From Prevotella sp. (GTDB lineage: Bacteria > Bacteroidota > Bacteroidia > Bacteroidales > Bacteroidaceae), in assembly GCA_017538105.1 (NCBI GenBank), contig JAFYJN010000025.1, positions 1 through 52,328 of the forward strand: DNA of 52,328 nucleotides, read 5' to 3'. Under the pieces are notes generated by a model. It was not told where the DNA came from. It searched no databases and worked only from the letters and a program-made list of their open reading frames with translations. This document shows, piece by piece, positions 1-9,300 of this stretch. Position 1 is the stretch's first letter. Each line of letters starts with the position of its first letter. The position numbers were made by a program, and so were the translations under genes.

Positions 1-690
1 AGCAACCTCGCCAATTATTACTCCTATCTCGGCGACTACGCCAAGGCGGTGGAAATGGGAACGAAGGCCATGGAAATAAGAAGGGAAGTGCTCGGGGAGA
101 AACATCCCGATTACGCCACGTCACTGAGCAACCTCGCAAGTTATTATGACGACCTCGGCGACTACACCAAGGCGGTGGAGTTGGGAGCGAAGGCCATGGA
201 AATAAGAAGGGAAGTGCTCGGGGAGAAGCATCCCTATTACGGTAGGTCCTTGAGCAACCTCGCTGGTTATTACTACCATCTCGGCGACTACGCAAAAGCG
301 GTAGTAATGGGAAAGAAAGCCGTGGTAATACTTAGGGAAACGCTCGGGGAGAAATATCCCAGTTACGTCACGTCACTGAGCAACCTTGCTGGTTATTACT
401 CTCATTTCGGTGACTATACCGAGGCGGTGGAAACGGAAACGAAGGTCATGGAAATCCGTAGGGAAACGCTTGGGGAGAAACATCCCGATTACGCCGGTTC
501 CCTGAGCACCCTCGCCAGTTATTACTCCCATCTCGGCAACTATGCCAAGACGGTGGAAATGGGAACGAAGGCCATGGAAATCTGTCGGGAAACGCTCGGG
601 GAGAAACATCCCGTTTACGCCACGTCCCTTAATAACCTCGCTTTTGATTACTTCCATTTCCGCGACTATACCAAGATGCTCGAATTTTAT
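1..690 (+). repeat. 126-bp tandem repeat encoding TPR units
   Basis: Near-identical 126-bp units begin at about 1, 127, 253, 379, 505 and 631, each giving one 42-residue TPR. The high DNA similarity suggests recent expansion and possible copy-number variation. Confidence 0.9.
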
Positions 691-2388
691 AGCAAAAACA
701 TTTCCATTCTTCAATTCAACACCCTGCAACAATTCACTGGATTAACTGCATCCCAGCGTTCGATGTTCTGGGCTAAGTATTCCCATCAATTCACGGATAC
801 TTATCCTTTATTCACCTTCCTATCCCATGCAGAGACTGCTCCTGACCTCTACGACAAGTCTGCTCTCTTCGCAAAGGGATTGCTACTATCCACGGAAATA
901 GAGATGAACCGGCTCATTCAGGAGAGTGGCGATGAAGAGGCGATGCGGATGTTCGAGGAACTACAACGCAACAGGCTGCAACTGCAGAAACTGTATGAGA
1001 CACCCATCGCTGAACGTCATATCAATACAGATTCTTTAGCGCAGGTGGTGGAACGACAGGAACAGGCTTTGGTAAAACGTTCACAGGTGTATGGCGACTT
1101 CACTCGAAAATTACGCACTACGTGGCAGGATGTGCAGGGGGCGTTGAAGGATGATGAAATAGCTATAGAATTCCTTTCTTTTCAAGTATTTAACAGCACC
1201 ATGGTAGCCGCCCTCACCCTCCGGAAGGATGACAAAGAGCCGAAGTTCATACCGCTATTTGAACAAAAGCAGTTACAAGATGTGAGCGACCAGCAATATT
1301 ACCACTGCCCTGAACTCACAGCCTTGGTGTGGCAACCTTTACAACAGGAGTTGCAGGGAGTGAGGAGAATCTATTTCTCACCCGCAGGTGCGCTTCACAA
1401 CATCGGCATAGAATACGCACCGGGGATGGAGGACTATGAAATGTACAGGCTGTCGACAACGAGGGAAATAATAACAAACACTGGGCCCGATACCCACCCC
1501 AGCCCTCCCCAAGGGAGGGAGAAGAAGACCTCCCCCAGCCCCTCCCAAGGAGGGGAGAAAGAGGCTGTATTATATGGCGGCGTGGATTATGATGCCTCGG
1601 TCAGCAGCGGCACCCCTCCTTTGGAGGGGACGGGGGAGGTATCAATAGCCCTCCACCGCTCCTTCATTGACAGTCTGGACATTCGAGGGGCGAAGGCAAA
1701 GATTCAGAAACTGCCGGGTACAAAGACTGAGGTCGAAGAAATCAAGCGGTCGTTCGACGACAAGCATCGTTCTTCCTCGCTCTATACAGGTGCTGATGCC
1801 ACGGAAACTTCGGTGAAGGTGATAAGCGGCACCAAACCAAAAATCCTACATATCGCCACACACGGCTTTTATTTCACTGAAGACCAAGCATCGAGAGCGA
1901 AAGAAAGAATACGTCTCCTCGGCATGGCAGATGCTTCGGGCCAGGGGGAGGTTTCATCCGAAGACAAGGCCCTCACACGAAGCGGACTGCTCATGGCGGG
2001 CGTGAACGTGCTGAAAGACCAGGACCTGCCCATGGAGGCTGACGATGGCATATTAACGGCACAAGAGATTTCCCGTCTCGACCTGCGAGGTCTCGACCTC
2101 GTGGTGCTCTCCGCCTGCAAGACGGGAAACGGCGACATCAACCAAGGCGAGGGTGTCTTCGGCTTGCAACGCGGTTTCAAGAAAGCGGGCGCACAAACCC
2201 TCATCATGAGCCTGTGGGAAGTGGCCGACGATGCCACACAGATTCTCATGACTGCCTTCTACGACAACCTGCTGCAAGGACAGTCGAAGCGCGATGCCTT
2301 CCACAATGCACAGCAACACCTCCGCACCGTAGAAAACGGACAATACGACCATCCCCAGTTCTGGGCCGCCTTCATCCTGCTGGATTGA
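1..2388 (+). CDS. TPR-CHAT caspase-like protein, 5' end outside window
   Basis: The frame is open from base 1, so the true start lies upstream. About 220 residues of 42-residue TPR units (repeated words SNLA, YY, LGDY, EIRRE.LGEKHP) are followed by a helical linker and a C-terminal CHAT domain. The CHAT (caspase-HetF-associated with TPR) family is cysteine-protease-like; its catalytic pair is visible as His621 in HIATHG and Cys706 in SACKTG, counting codons from base 1. The domain ends in the family-typical RGFKKAG, SLWEV and FWAAFILL words. Such proteins act as proteases in signalling or conflict systems, or as secreted proteins of unknown target; the missing N-terminus leaves localisation open. 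Oddity: about 26 proline/glycine-rich residues near codon 497 and about 10 near codon 537 are encoded by C-rich palindromic repeats found elsewhere between genes. A second full-length paralogue lies at 46773-49847. Confidence 0.9.
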   Translation, partial: SNLANYYSYLGDYAKAVEMGTKAMEIRREVLGEKHPDYATSLSNLASYYDDLGDYTKAVELGAKAMEIRREVLGEKHPYYGRSLSNLAGYYYHLGDYAKAVVMGKKAVVILRETLGEKYPSYVTSLSNLAGYYSHFGDYTEAVETETKVMEIRRETLGEKHPDYAGSLSTLASYYSHLGNYAKTVEMGTKAMEICRETLGEKHPVYATSLNNLAFDYFHFRDYTKMLEFYSKNISILQFNTLQQFTGLTASQRSMFWAKYSHQFTDTYPLFTFLSHAETAPDLYDKSALFAKGLLLSTEIEMNRLIQESGDEEAMRMFEELQRNRLQLQKLYETPIAERHINTDSLAQVVERQEQALVKRSQVYGDFTRKLRTTWQDVQGALKDDEIAIEFLSFQVFNSTMVAALTLRKDDKEPKFIPLFEQKQLQDVSDQQYYHCPELTALVWQPLQQELQGVRRIYFSPAGALHNIGIEYAPGMEDYEMYRLSTTREIITNTGPDTHPSPPQGREKKTSPSPSQGGEKEAVLYGGVDYDASVSSGTPPLEGTGEVSIALHRSFIDSLDIRGAKAKIQKLPGTKTEVEEIKRSFDDKHRSSSLYTGADATETSVKVISGTKPKILHIATHGFYFTEDQASRAKERIRLLGMADASGQGEVSSEDKALTRSGLLMAGVNVLKDQDLPMEADDGILTAQEISRLDLRGLDLVVLSACKTGNGDINQGEGVFGLQRGFKKAGAQTLIMSLWEVADDATQILMTAFYDNLLQGQSKRDAFHNAQQHLRTVENGQYDHPQFWAAFILLD
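1491..1556 (+). repeat. Pair of C-rich palindromic elements inside a coding region
   Basis: Two degenerate copies of the intergenic CCCCTCCC-CAA-GGGAGGGG family sit head to tail inside the CHAT gene and are translated in frame as a Pro/Ser/Gly/Glu-rich linker (THPSPPQGREKKTSPSPSQG). The paralogous protein at 46773-49847 has no matching segment at this point. Confidence 0.8.
1611..1640 (+). repeat. Third C-rich palindromic element in the CHAT gene
   Basis: CACCCCTCC-TTT-GGAGGGG followed by a G-rich arm, again read in frame (TPPLEGTGEV). It is a shorter variant of the same family. Confidence 0.6.
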
Positions 2389-2479
2389 AGGTCATCTACT
2401 ATAATCGTTTGTCCTTATAGATGCTTTTGAATAAAATATTTTATTCTTGTGTTCATATGTCAAAAAAGAAGTGTTCTTG

Positions 2480-2510
2480 TTGTAAAATATAAGAAAAAAA
2501 ACTATCTTTG
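2480..2510 (+). promoter_or_regulatory. Bacteroidetes-type promoter for the PKD protein
   Basis: The -7 box TATCTTTG is at 2503-2510 and TTG at 2480-2482, 20 bp apart. It lies at the end of a degenerate copy of the TTCTTGTGTTC repeat also seen at 4500-4625. Confidence 0.7.
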
Positions 2511-2531
2511 CATCAATCAATAATAAGGCGT

Positions 2532-4361
2532 ATGAAAAGAAATACTCTATTACTTATCAGTGCGGCACTGATGTGTCTTGGTGTTAGTGCTCAAGAACTG
2601 ACGGCGGATTTCAGTGCCAGTGAGGCCATGGTGCCCTATTATGAGCAGGGTTGGGACAGTCAGGAAGAGTTCAACACCTGGACCTACACCAGCAACAACT
2701 CATCGACCTGGCATTTGGGTAATCCCAGCAAGCCATTCTCCACCATCGACAGCAACAGCAAGGCGTCGATGGTGTTGAACTATAACAGTGGGCAGTATGA
2801 GGTGGCCACCTCACCCTCCATTGACATCCGCGAGGGCAGCCAACTGGAGTTCTACTGCTACGCCAGTGGCATTTTCCTGGTCTATGGATCATGGAGACTA
2901 TATGCAATAGCCGACGGTACGTCAACACTCCTCATCGACCAATTTGATTGGGCACAGGAAAAGGGCTACGAAGGACCAAGCTGGGAAAAATTCACCGTTG
3001 ACCTTGCCGCTTATGCCGGCAAACAGGTGCAGTTCTCATTCGTCTATCAAGGCGACTATGGCGAGGACGAGGCCATCGACGGTTTCAAAATCAAACAAGC
3101 CGCCAATGGTGACAACGCGTCCATCAACATCAAGGAAGGGGAGAGCGTGCATTTCCTCGACATGAGCAAAGGTAATGTGACATCGTGGAACTGGACCTTC
3201 GAGGGTGGCACGCCGGCCACCAGCACTGAGCAAAACCCGGTGGTGACCTACGACAAGGCCGGCAGTTATGGCGTGACGCTGACCGTGAGCGACGGCAACA
3301 GTTCTGCCACGACGACACGCAATGCCTTCGTCACCGTGAGTGGCGAGGCTCTCATAGCAGCTGTCGGTCTGCCCGACGGTGCATACCTTTCTCCCTGGGT
3401 GATGATGTTCGTGCCGACGAACGTGCCGTTGACCTTCAAGGATGCCTCCACAGGCAACCCCTCACAGTGGTCGTGGGCCATCGGCGGAGCCGAGCCATCC
3501 ACCAGCAACGAGCAGAATCCCACCGTCACCTACCCTGCCGAGGGCACATTCGGCATCAAGCTGGAAGTGGCCAACGACACGGGCAGCAATGTCTTCGAGA
3601 CCGTTGACAACGCCATTCAGGCTGGCGGTGAACAGGAGATATGGAACATCGCCCCAGAGGAGACAACCGGTCTGACGATGATAGAAATGGGTTGGTACGG
3701 TAACTATGCCGGCACCAACTGGCTTGGTATGGGCGAGTTTGCTGAGCATTTCGATGCGCCACTCGCCGATGCCACCATCAGCAAGGTAAATATCTATTTC
3801 GGCAAGGTGACAGCTTCATCGGCCAATGCCGACATCAACGTGAAGATAGCCGCCGTAGGTGACGACGGCATGCCTGGCGAAATCCTGGGCAGCACAAGTC
3901 TCAAGGCCAGCGAACTGGCTTACGACCCAACTACCGTCAACGCTACCGAGTTTGTTTTCGACACGCCCATAGAGGTGAAGGCCGGCACAGAGTTCTTCGC
4001 CGTGGTGGGGCCGTTCCCCAATGACAATGGCGACGACATCGCCATCTTGCTCTACCGCCGCAATGTGGGCGAGAAATGCACCGCCTACCATTTTGTCTAT
4101 GACGAAGGTGAAAATTGGGATTATCTTGACACCGGCAAGTGGTACAAGAACGATGACGACCCTCTGTCGTTGACGATAGCACCAGTGCTTAAATACGATG
4201 TATCGACAAATATCGACACCACTGACGTTACCAAACAGGTGTCTTCCCATACCTATTATAACATCGCAGGCATGGCAAGCGACAAGCCGTTCCAAGGCGT
4301 GAACATCGTGGTCACCCGTTATACCGACGGCTCACAGACCGCCACGAAGATTATTCGTTAA
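2532..4361 (+). CDS. Secreted PKD-domain protein with Prevotella-type C-terminal tail
   Basis: The start ATG at 2532 begins a signal peptide (MKRNTLLLISAALMCLGVSA); an upstream in-frame TTG overlaps the promoter and is rejected. After the signal comes a region resembling cleaved-adhesin/MAM-like domains (FNTWTYTSNNSSTWHLG...), then two PKD domains, recognisable by the paired signatures WNWTFEGGTP...Y..AGSYGVTLTVS and WSWAIGGAEPS...Y.AEGTFGIKLEVAN. A further beta-rich region is followed by a tail (YYNIAGMASDKPFQGVNIV...KIIR) matching the Prevotella form of a type IX secretion sorting signal. PKD domains usually mediate binding at the cell surface. No catalytic domain was recognised, so the substrate is unknown. 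It converges on the minus-strand gene at 4630, with a repeat array between them. Confidence 0.85.
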   Translation: MKRNTLLLISAALMCLGVSAQELTADFSASEAMVPYYEQGWDSQEEFNTWTYTSNNSSTWHLGNPSKPFSTIDSNSKASMVLNYNSGQYEVATSPSIDIREGSQLEFYCYASGIFLVYGSWRLYAIADGTSTLLIDQFDWAQEKGYEGPSWEKFTVDLAAYAGKQVQFSFVYQGDYGEDEAIDGFKIKQAANGDNASINIKEGESVHFLDMSKGNVTSWNWTFEGGTPATSTEQNPVVTYDKAGSYGVTLTVSDGNSSATTTRNAFVTVSGEALIAAVGLPDGAYLSPWVMMFVPTNVPLTFKDASTGNPSQWSWAIGGAEPSTSNEQNPTVTYPAEGTFGIKLEVANDTGSNVFETVDNAIQAGGEQEIWNIAPEETTGLTMIEMGWYGNYAGTNWLGMGEFAEHFDAPLADATISKVNIYFGKVTASSANADINVKIAAVGDDGMPGEILGSTSLKASELAYDPTTVNATEFVFDTPIEVKAGTEFFAVVGPFPNDNGDDIAILLYRRNVGEKCTAYHFVYDEGENWDYLDTGKWYKNDDDPLSLTIAPVLKYDVSTNIDTTDVTKQVSSHTYYNIAGMASDKPFQGVNIVVTRYTDGSQTATKIIR

Positions 4362-4629
4362 ACATAGGAACATAAATTTATAGACAAAGGAACATAGGGA
4401 CTTTAATTTTCAGACAAAGGAACATAGGGACATATATTTACAGACAAAGGAACATAAGAACATAAATTTTCAGACAAAGAAACATAGGAACATCATTATT
4501 TGTTCCTATGTTCTTGTGTTCTTATGTCTAAAAAGAATTTGTTCTTGTGTCTAGAAAAAATATGTTCTTGTGTTCTTATGTCTAAAAAGAATTTGTTCTT
4601 GTGTCTAAAAAGAATTTGTTCTTGTGTCT
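4362..4629. repeat. Inverted arrays of ACATAGGAACA-type repeats between convergent genes
   Basis: About five units of the type ACAAAGGAACATAGGGACAT are followed from about 4500 by units in the opposite sense (GTTCTTGTGTCTAAAAAGAA). The halves are partly complementary and could form a long stem acting as a two-way terminator. A partial unit recurs at 2445-2481. Confidence 0.75.
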
Positions 4630-5361
4630 TCACTCGAAAACGAGGGTGCCGAAGTAGGCGGGTTGGTGGAAATTTGGCTTGGGTGTCCGTATCGGTTTCC
4701 ACGAAAGGTAATGGCGTTGGCACAGTCCATTGCCACATTTGTAGAAATTGGCTCGCATGGTGCGTCCCGACAGCGATGACAGTCGGTGGCGGAAAAAAGC
4801 ACTGACGGGAATGATGAGAGTCAGTTCCCATGTCGTGGGTTCCTGACGCAGAGAGAAAGGCTTTGTCCCCAACGAGGCCCAACGCCTTATCTTGGCATAC
4901 ACATCGGTGGGAGCGGAACGGCGCAGGTTGCCTTTGCCCGTGCCCGCCTCCAACAACAACGAACCGATGCAGTTGGTCTCAAAATTATAATAGATGCCAT
5001 CGTCAGCCGGCATAATAAATAGTTCGCAGCAAGCATCCTTGAACACCTCTCCCCCATCCGTGGCCAGTGCCGCCACACACCGCTCGCTCACGCGGTAATG
5101 GATGAAGAGGAGGCTGTCGGCATGGGCGATGCGGAACTGCACCTCGGGCTTGTAGGGATAAGCCGGCCAGTTGACGCTGCCTATGGTCGTAAACGGGACC
5201 TTCTCCGCATCAAGGAGCGCAGGTACGTCTTCCGCTACCATCGTCGCCTTTTTCAGATGATGCACCAAGAGAGGCTGGTCTTCATGGTCTTGACCTTCCG
5301 CGTAAACCGAAAACGAAAAGAGCAACACCATGAATAACGCTAATAGCATTTTTGTTTTCAT
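4630..5361 (-). CDS. CBM9-like carbohydrate-binding (DOMON-type) secreted protein
   Basis: The 243-residue product has a signal peptide (MKTKMLLALFMVLLFSFSVYAEG) and a single beta-sandwich domain. Signatures of the CBM9-like family found in Bacteroidetes are FRIAHADSLLFIHYRVSE early, FKDACCELFIMP.DDGIYYNFE in the middle, and W.PI.TPKPNFHQPAYFGTL at the end. Related proteins are predicted to bind sugars outside the cytoplasm, often beside polysaccharide-degrading enzymes, which agrees with the enzymes in this window. No enzymatic residues are seen. A promoter box sits only a few bases before the ATG, so the mRNA may be leaderless. Confidence 0.75.
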   Translation of the reverse strand: MKTKMLLALFMVLLFSFSVYAEGQDHEDQPLLVHHLKKATMVAEDVPALLDAEKVPFTTIGSVNWPAYPYKPEVQFRIAHADSLLFIHYRVSERCVAALATDGGEVFKDACCELFIMPADDGIYYNFETNCIGSLLLEAGTGKGNLRRSAPTDVYAKIRRWASLGTKPFSLRQEPTTWELTLIIPVSAFFRHRLSSLSGRTMRANFYKCGNGLCQRHYLSWKPIRTPKPNFHQPAYFGTLVFE

Positions 5362-5365
5362 GGTG

Positions 5366-5373
5366 CAAAGGTA
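5366..5373 (-). promoter_or_regulatory. -7 promoter box directly before the CBM9-like gene
   Basis: TACCTTTG on the minus strand ends 4 bp before the ATG at 5361, placing the expected transcript start at or next to the start codon. Confidence 0.5.
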
Positions 5374-5503
5374 TGATTATATTTTGAGAAACCATGACGT
5401 TGATACAATAATTGCAGGGGTTCGTACAACGGCCCCCTTTTTCTTTAACATGTTGGCCACCTCATCGTATTTTTGTATAGAAGAACCAAAAAAGGAGAAT
5501 GAA

Positions 5504-6172
5504 ATGAAGAAACAAAACATGAAAAGGGTTTGTATCGTAGCCATGCAACTATTGGCCATCATCGCTACTGTGTTCGGTCTGCGCTGGGCCTGGAAATACT
5601 ACGGAGCACCGGAATGGCCCGATCTCCATGACTATAAGACCATTGAAGAACGTGCGGAGCAAGCCTTGACCTTTGCACGCGACCACAACATGAATGAGCA
5701 TTACGCCTTGTTCGTAGATTACAGCATCCCATCTGGAAAACCACGTCTGTTCGTTTGGGATTTCCAGCAGAAGAAAATCATTACCACCAGCTATGTGATG
5801 CATGGTTCTGGCGGAGGAAGCACAGCAGAATGTCCCCGCTTCAGCAACCGTCCGGGGAGCGAGTGCTCCACATTAGGTCGGTTCCTCGTGACTAAGGACC
5901 GGGGAAGCAGCATAAAACGTAGTTTCCGTCTCAAAGGAATGGACATTGACAATCAAACCGCCTATGGACGGGGAATCATGATTCATGGTGCCAAATGGGT
6001 AGATAGCTGGTGCTGGAAGAAATATATTCCACTCAATCGCAGTTGCTGTCAAGGATGTGTTACCGTTTCTTCCAAAGGCATGAATTATCTGTGGGCACTC
6101 ATCAACAATGAAGAGAAACCATTATTGTTATGGAACTTTTGTAGCGACGAGAGCAGAGCCAAATTTATTTGA
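5504..6172 (+). CDS. L,D-transpeptidase-like (YkuD_2-type) membrane-anchored protein
   Basis: ATG at 5504 is chosen because a purine-rich ribosome site (AAAAAGGAG) precedes it and a possible -7 box TATTTTTG lies at 5468-5475; the open frame further upstream crosses that box. The 222-residue product has an N-terminal hydrophobic helix (VCIVAMQLLAIIATVFGLRWAW) and then a domain like the murein L,D-transpeptidase catalytic family: a HALF of substrate-binding strands, MIHG with His161, and QGCVTVS with Cys185. In this family Cys and His form peptidoglycan or related acyl-transfer bonds in the periplasm. The family match rests on the HG...GC spacing and the SxxGxxS-like context. A tandem 15-bp duplication spans the stop codon. 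Confidence 0.7.
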   Translation: MKKQNMKRVCIVAMQLLAIIATVFGLRWAWKYYGAPEWPDLHDYKTIEERAEQALTFARDHNMNEHYALFVDYSIPSGKPRLFVWDFQQKKIITTSYVMHGSGGGSTAECPRFSNRPGSECSTLGRFLVTKDRGSSIKRSFRLKGMDIDNQTAYGRGIMIHGAKWVDSWCWKKYIPLNRSCCQGCVTVSSKGMNYLWALINNEEKPLLLWNFCSDESRAKFI

Positions 6173-6185
6173 GCCAAATTTATTT
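6156..6185 (+). repeat. 15-bp tandem duplication across a stop codon
   Basis: GAGCCAAATTTATTT occurs twice head to tail (6156-6170, 6171-6185); the TGA of the upstream gene is formed at the junction. Confidence 0.85.
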
Positions 6186-6211
6186 GATTTCTACCGAATC
6201 CAAGAAAAAAT

Positions 6212-6249
6212 AGGCAGGGACTCCACCAAGAGAATCCCTGCCTTTTTTA
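6212..6249 (+). terminator. Intrinsic terminator after the L,D-transpeptidase gene
   Basis: Stem AGGCAGGGA / TCCCTGCCT followed by TTTTTAT. It lies between convergent genes. Confidence 0.85.
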
Positions 6250-6303
6250 TTCAGCGAACTATCCACGCTCTCCCCACGGGGAGGGATGGGAAGGGGACTC
6301 GCC

Positions 6304-9300
6304 TTATTTCACCACCACCTTCCGGCCATTGACGATATACACACCCTTCGGCAAGTTCTTGTTGCTTACGCGGATTCCGGAGAGCGTATAAACCTCCGCA
6401 TTTGTTGCGATTACTTGTTCGACGGACGTGATGCCCGTGGTGGAATCGAACTCGAAGGTGTAGCCGTCGGCGCTGGCATTGGTCTTCGGTACACGCATAT
6501 AAGCTTGGTGCGCCTTTACCTTGGCGTAAGCGCCTTGTGAACCCGACTGGAAGTAGAAACCTACTTCTTCCACTTTCTTTTGCTTGTTTTTCCAGCAGAG
6601 CACATAATAGTTATAGCCCTCCTCGCTGTAGGTGCCACCCTCCTCGCTACCGATGAGGTCGTTGTCCTCAGGTGCAGTCAAGGAAGTTGTCGTCACGGCA
6701 AATTCATAGGTTCCAGGATCGCCATTGAGAACCACAGGACAATCTGCAGGAATTACGCCCTCAATTGGGGTGAGCGTAATCGTGTTCTCATTCTTCTTCG
6801 CCGTGTATGCCGTCACACCATCAGGAATGGCCAAAGCCTTGCTCTGGTAATACAATGTGCTGTAGGTGGAAGCAGATATGGTCACGGATATGGTCGCTTC
6901 TTCAACGGTGGCCTCTGTGGCTTCACTCAGTCCACCCATCTCGTTGGCGGCACGAACTGACCAAGTGGCCGTGGCGTCATCCACCTCGAAGGTAGGCTCA
7001 TTCGTGAAGTCCACTACCTTGCCATCCTTGCAGATAGCCCACAGCAGGGCATAGTCGCTGTCGTCCCAAGTGAGTGTCGTGCCATTGAGCACCACATTCT
7101 CAGGCAGAGGAGCCTGCTCGGTGTAAAGCGTCGGTTCCCACTCTCCGAACATCGCCGACATATCGAGAGCCGCTGTGGCTTCCTCGTCGGAAAGCACTGG
7201 GTTGTTCTCATGTAGGTCAGCGCCGAATGTCGTTTTACGTCCCGACAGGTCGACAGCGCCACCACTGCTCGTCATCGAGTTGTACTCCGCGAAGCGAGCG
7301 GGCCAACCGTTGCTCATCTCACTCCATCCGATGGCCGACGGAATGACCTCCATGGTCGTGTTGATCCACAGGGCGATGGGCGTGCCCGAGCCCCACGGAC
7401 GGCCAAGGGTATAAGCGCCGTTCAGACTGCTGCTCTCGCCCTTGATGGTACAGTTGGCGAATACCCAACCCTTGGCGGCCGGAGTTGAAGGTACGGCGAT
7501 GTATCCGCCCGTATTCATGCACACCTGGATATCCACCTCGTTGAAGTAGGCATCACCCTTACCGCAGAGGAAGTCGGTACGTCCGCGCACCACACCATTC
7601 TCAAAGTAATAGAGACCATTGTTGTTGTTCGAAGTCCACGTATCCTGGTATCCCCAGAGACAAACATCTTTGTAGATGGTCTTCGAACCCCTGTCCTGTA
7701 CCGCGATATTACGTCCCAGTGCGTCGGCGATGCCACTCTTGATGGTCACGTTCTGGAAGTAGGTTCCCGTCACGCTGCTACCAATCTGCAGCACGTCGCT
7801 ATTGCTGATACCGTCATAAACGCTCACCGTGCCGAACTGTCCCGCGAAGGTAGCCGCGTCAGCCAGGTCGTTGGTGATAACCACGCCGTCGGTGCTTTCA
7901 CCGATGATGGACACGTTCGACGCGTTGAGGTAAGTGATGGGCGATGGATAGTCGTTGCCATCGTCGCTGTGTATGGTAGCCGTAGCGCTCTTCGGCAGCG
8001 TATAGGTGCCGTCCATGAGGAAGATGCGGTAGCGCGTGCTCTTGTCAGGACGGCTGTTGGCCGCTGCTATGGCATCTTCGAGCGTTCCGTCGGTGGGCAC
8101 CACCCAGTCGTAGAGGCCCTTGGTCACGGCAGGCCGTTCCATGGTGGTGAAGCTAAGCGTTACAGGCTCAGCATAAGCATTGCCTGATAGGTCGCTCACG
8201 CTGTTGGCCCCCAGGGTGAAGGTGTAAGCCGTGGCATAGTCGAGACCTTTATAACTGAAGGTGACCGTCTTGCCCAGCACCGACGGTTCGAGGGTGATGT
8301 CGCCCAGCGTGGCCGTCGTTCCCTCCGCCACTTGCACTTTCTCGTCGAAGGTGAGCACCACCTTGCCCGTTGCCGATGCTCCTGTGGCACCATCTTCGGG
8401 CACCGTGGATAACAGCACGGGAGGTACCTCGTCGTCGGCCATCTGCTGTGTACCGGTGAAGAACACCATGGCGATGGTGTTGCCATCATTGCCATCGGCA
8501 CCGGCGATGTTGGAATCATAGTCAGGTATCCAACGGATATAGAGTGAAGCCTGGTTGTTGCATTCCTCCGGCAATGTCTCGTTGAACGAGGCCACGGTCT
8601 TGGCACCCACCATCGTGATAGAGCCGAATGTTGTCCACTCCGTACCATCGAGAGAATACTCCACCTTGTAGGTGGTGTATGCGTTGTAGTTGTAGAGCAT
8701 CTGGAACTGGAGGTTGATGTCCTTGAACTGCTCGGCGTTCAACTTCGTCTGCCAGTAGTATTCGCCCACAGGGGTCTTCCAATTGACGGCAGCACCCTTG
8801 AACGACTCATATCCGTTCGCAGCCTCGGTGCTCTTGTCGAGCCAGCTGGTGGCCGATGTGCCGTTGGTGAGATTGAAGGCGGTGGAGATATTGTCTTCCG
8901 AAGCGAAGTCTGCCGGACGTCCGCTGTTTCCTTTTTTGTAGAAGTCCCATCCTGCGATGATGTCAGCCTGTTCATAGTTGGCCGTCAGCGTCACGTCATC
9001 GTTCATGGTCACGTTAATCTCTGCTGCCGTCTGTCCGTTGCTCCAATTGGTGAAGGTGACAAGACCCTCATATTGGTTGGCAGTGACCGTCACCACGGTG
9101 CCAGCCTCATACATGTTCTTGCCGTCGACCACAGTGGGTGCGGGAGAAAGTGTCACCATGTAGTCGTTGGTTCCTTCAACGGTCAGGGCAAGTTCATAGG
9201 TATCCACCGCCTCAAAGTTGGCGGTCAAAGTCTCGGCGTTAGCCGGCATGGTATAGATAAACTGTGCTTCTTGCGACACCACGTCACCTGCGCTGTTCGT

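Noticed and set aside
1-690. Possible CRISPR-like regular repeats
   Set aside because: The 126-bp units are coding TPRs with no spacers.
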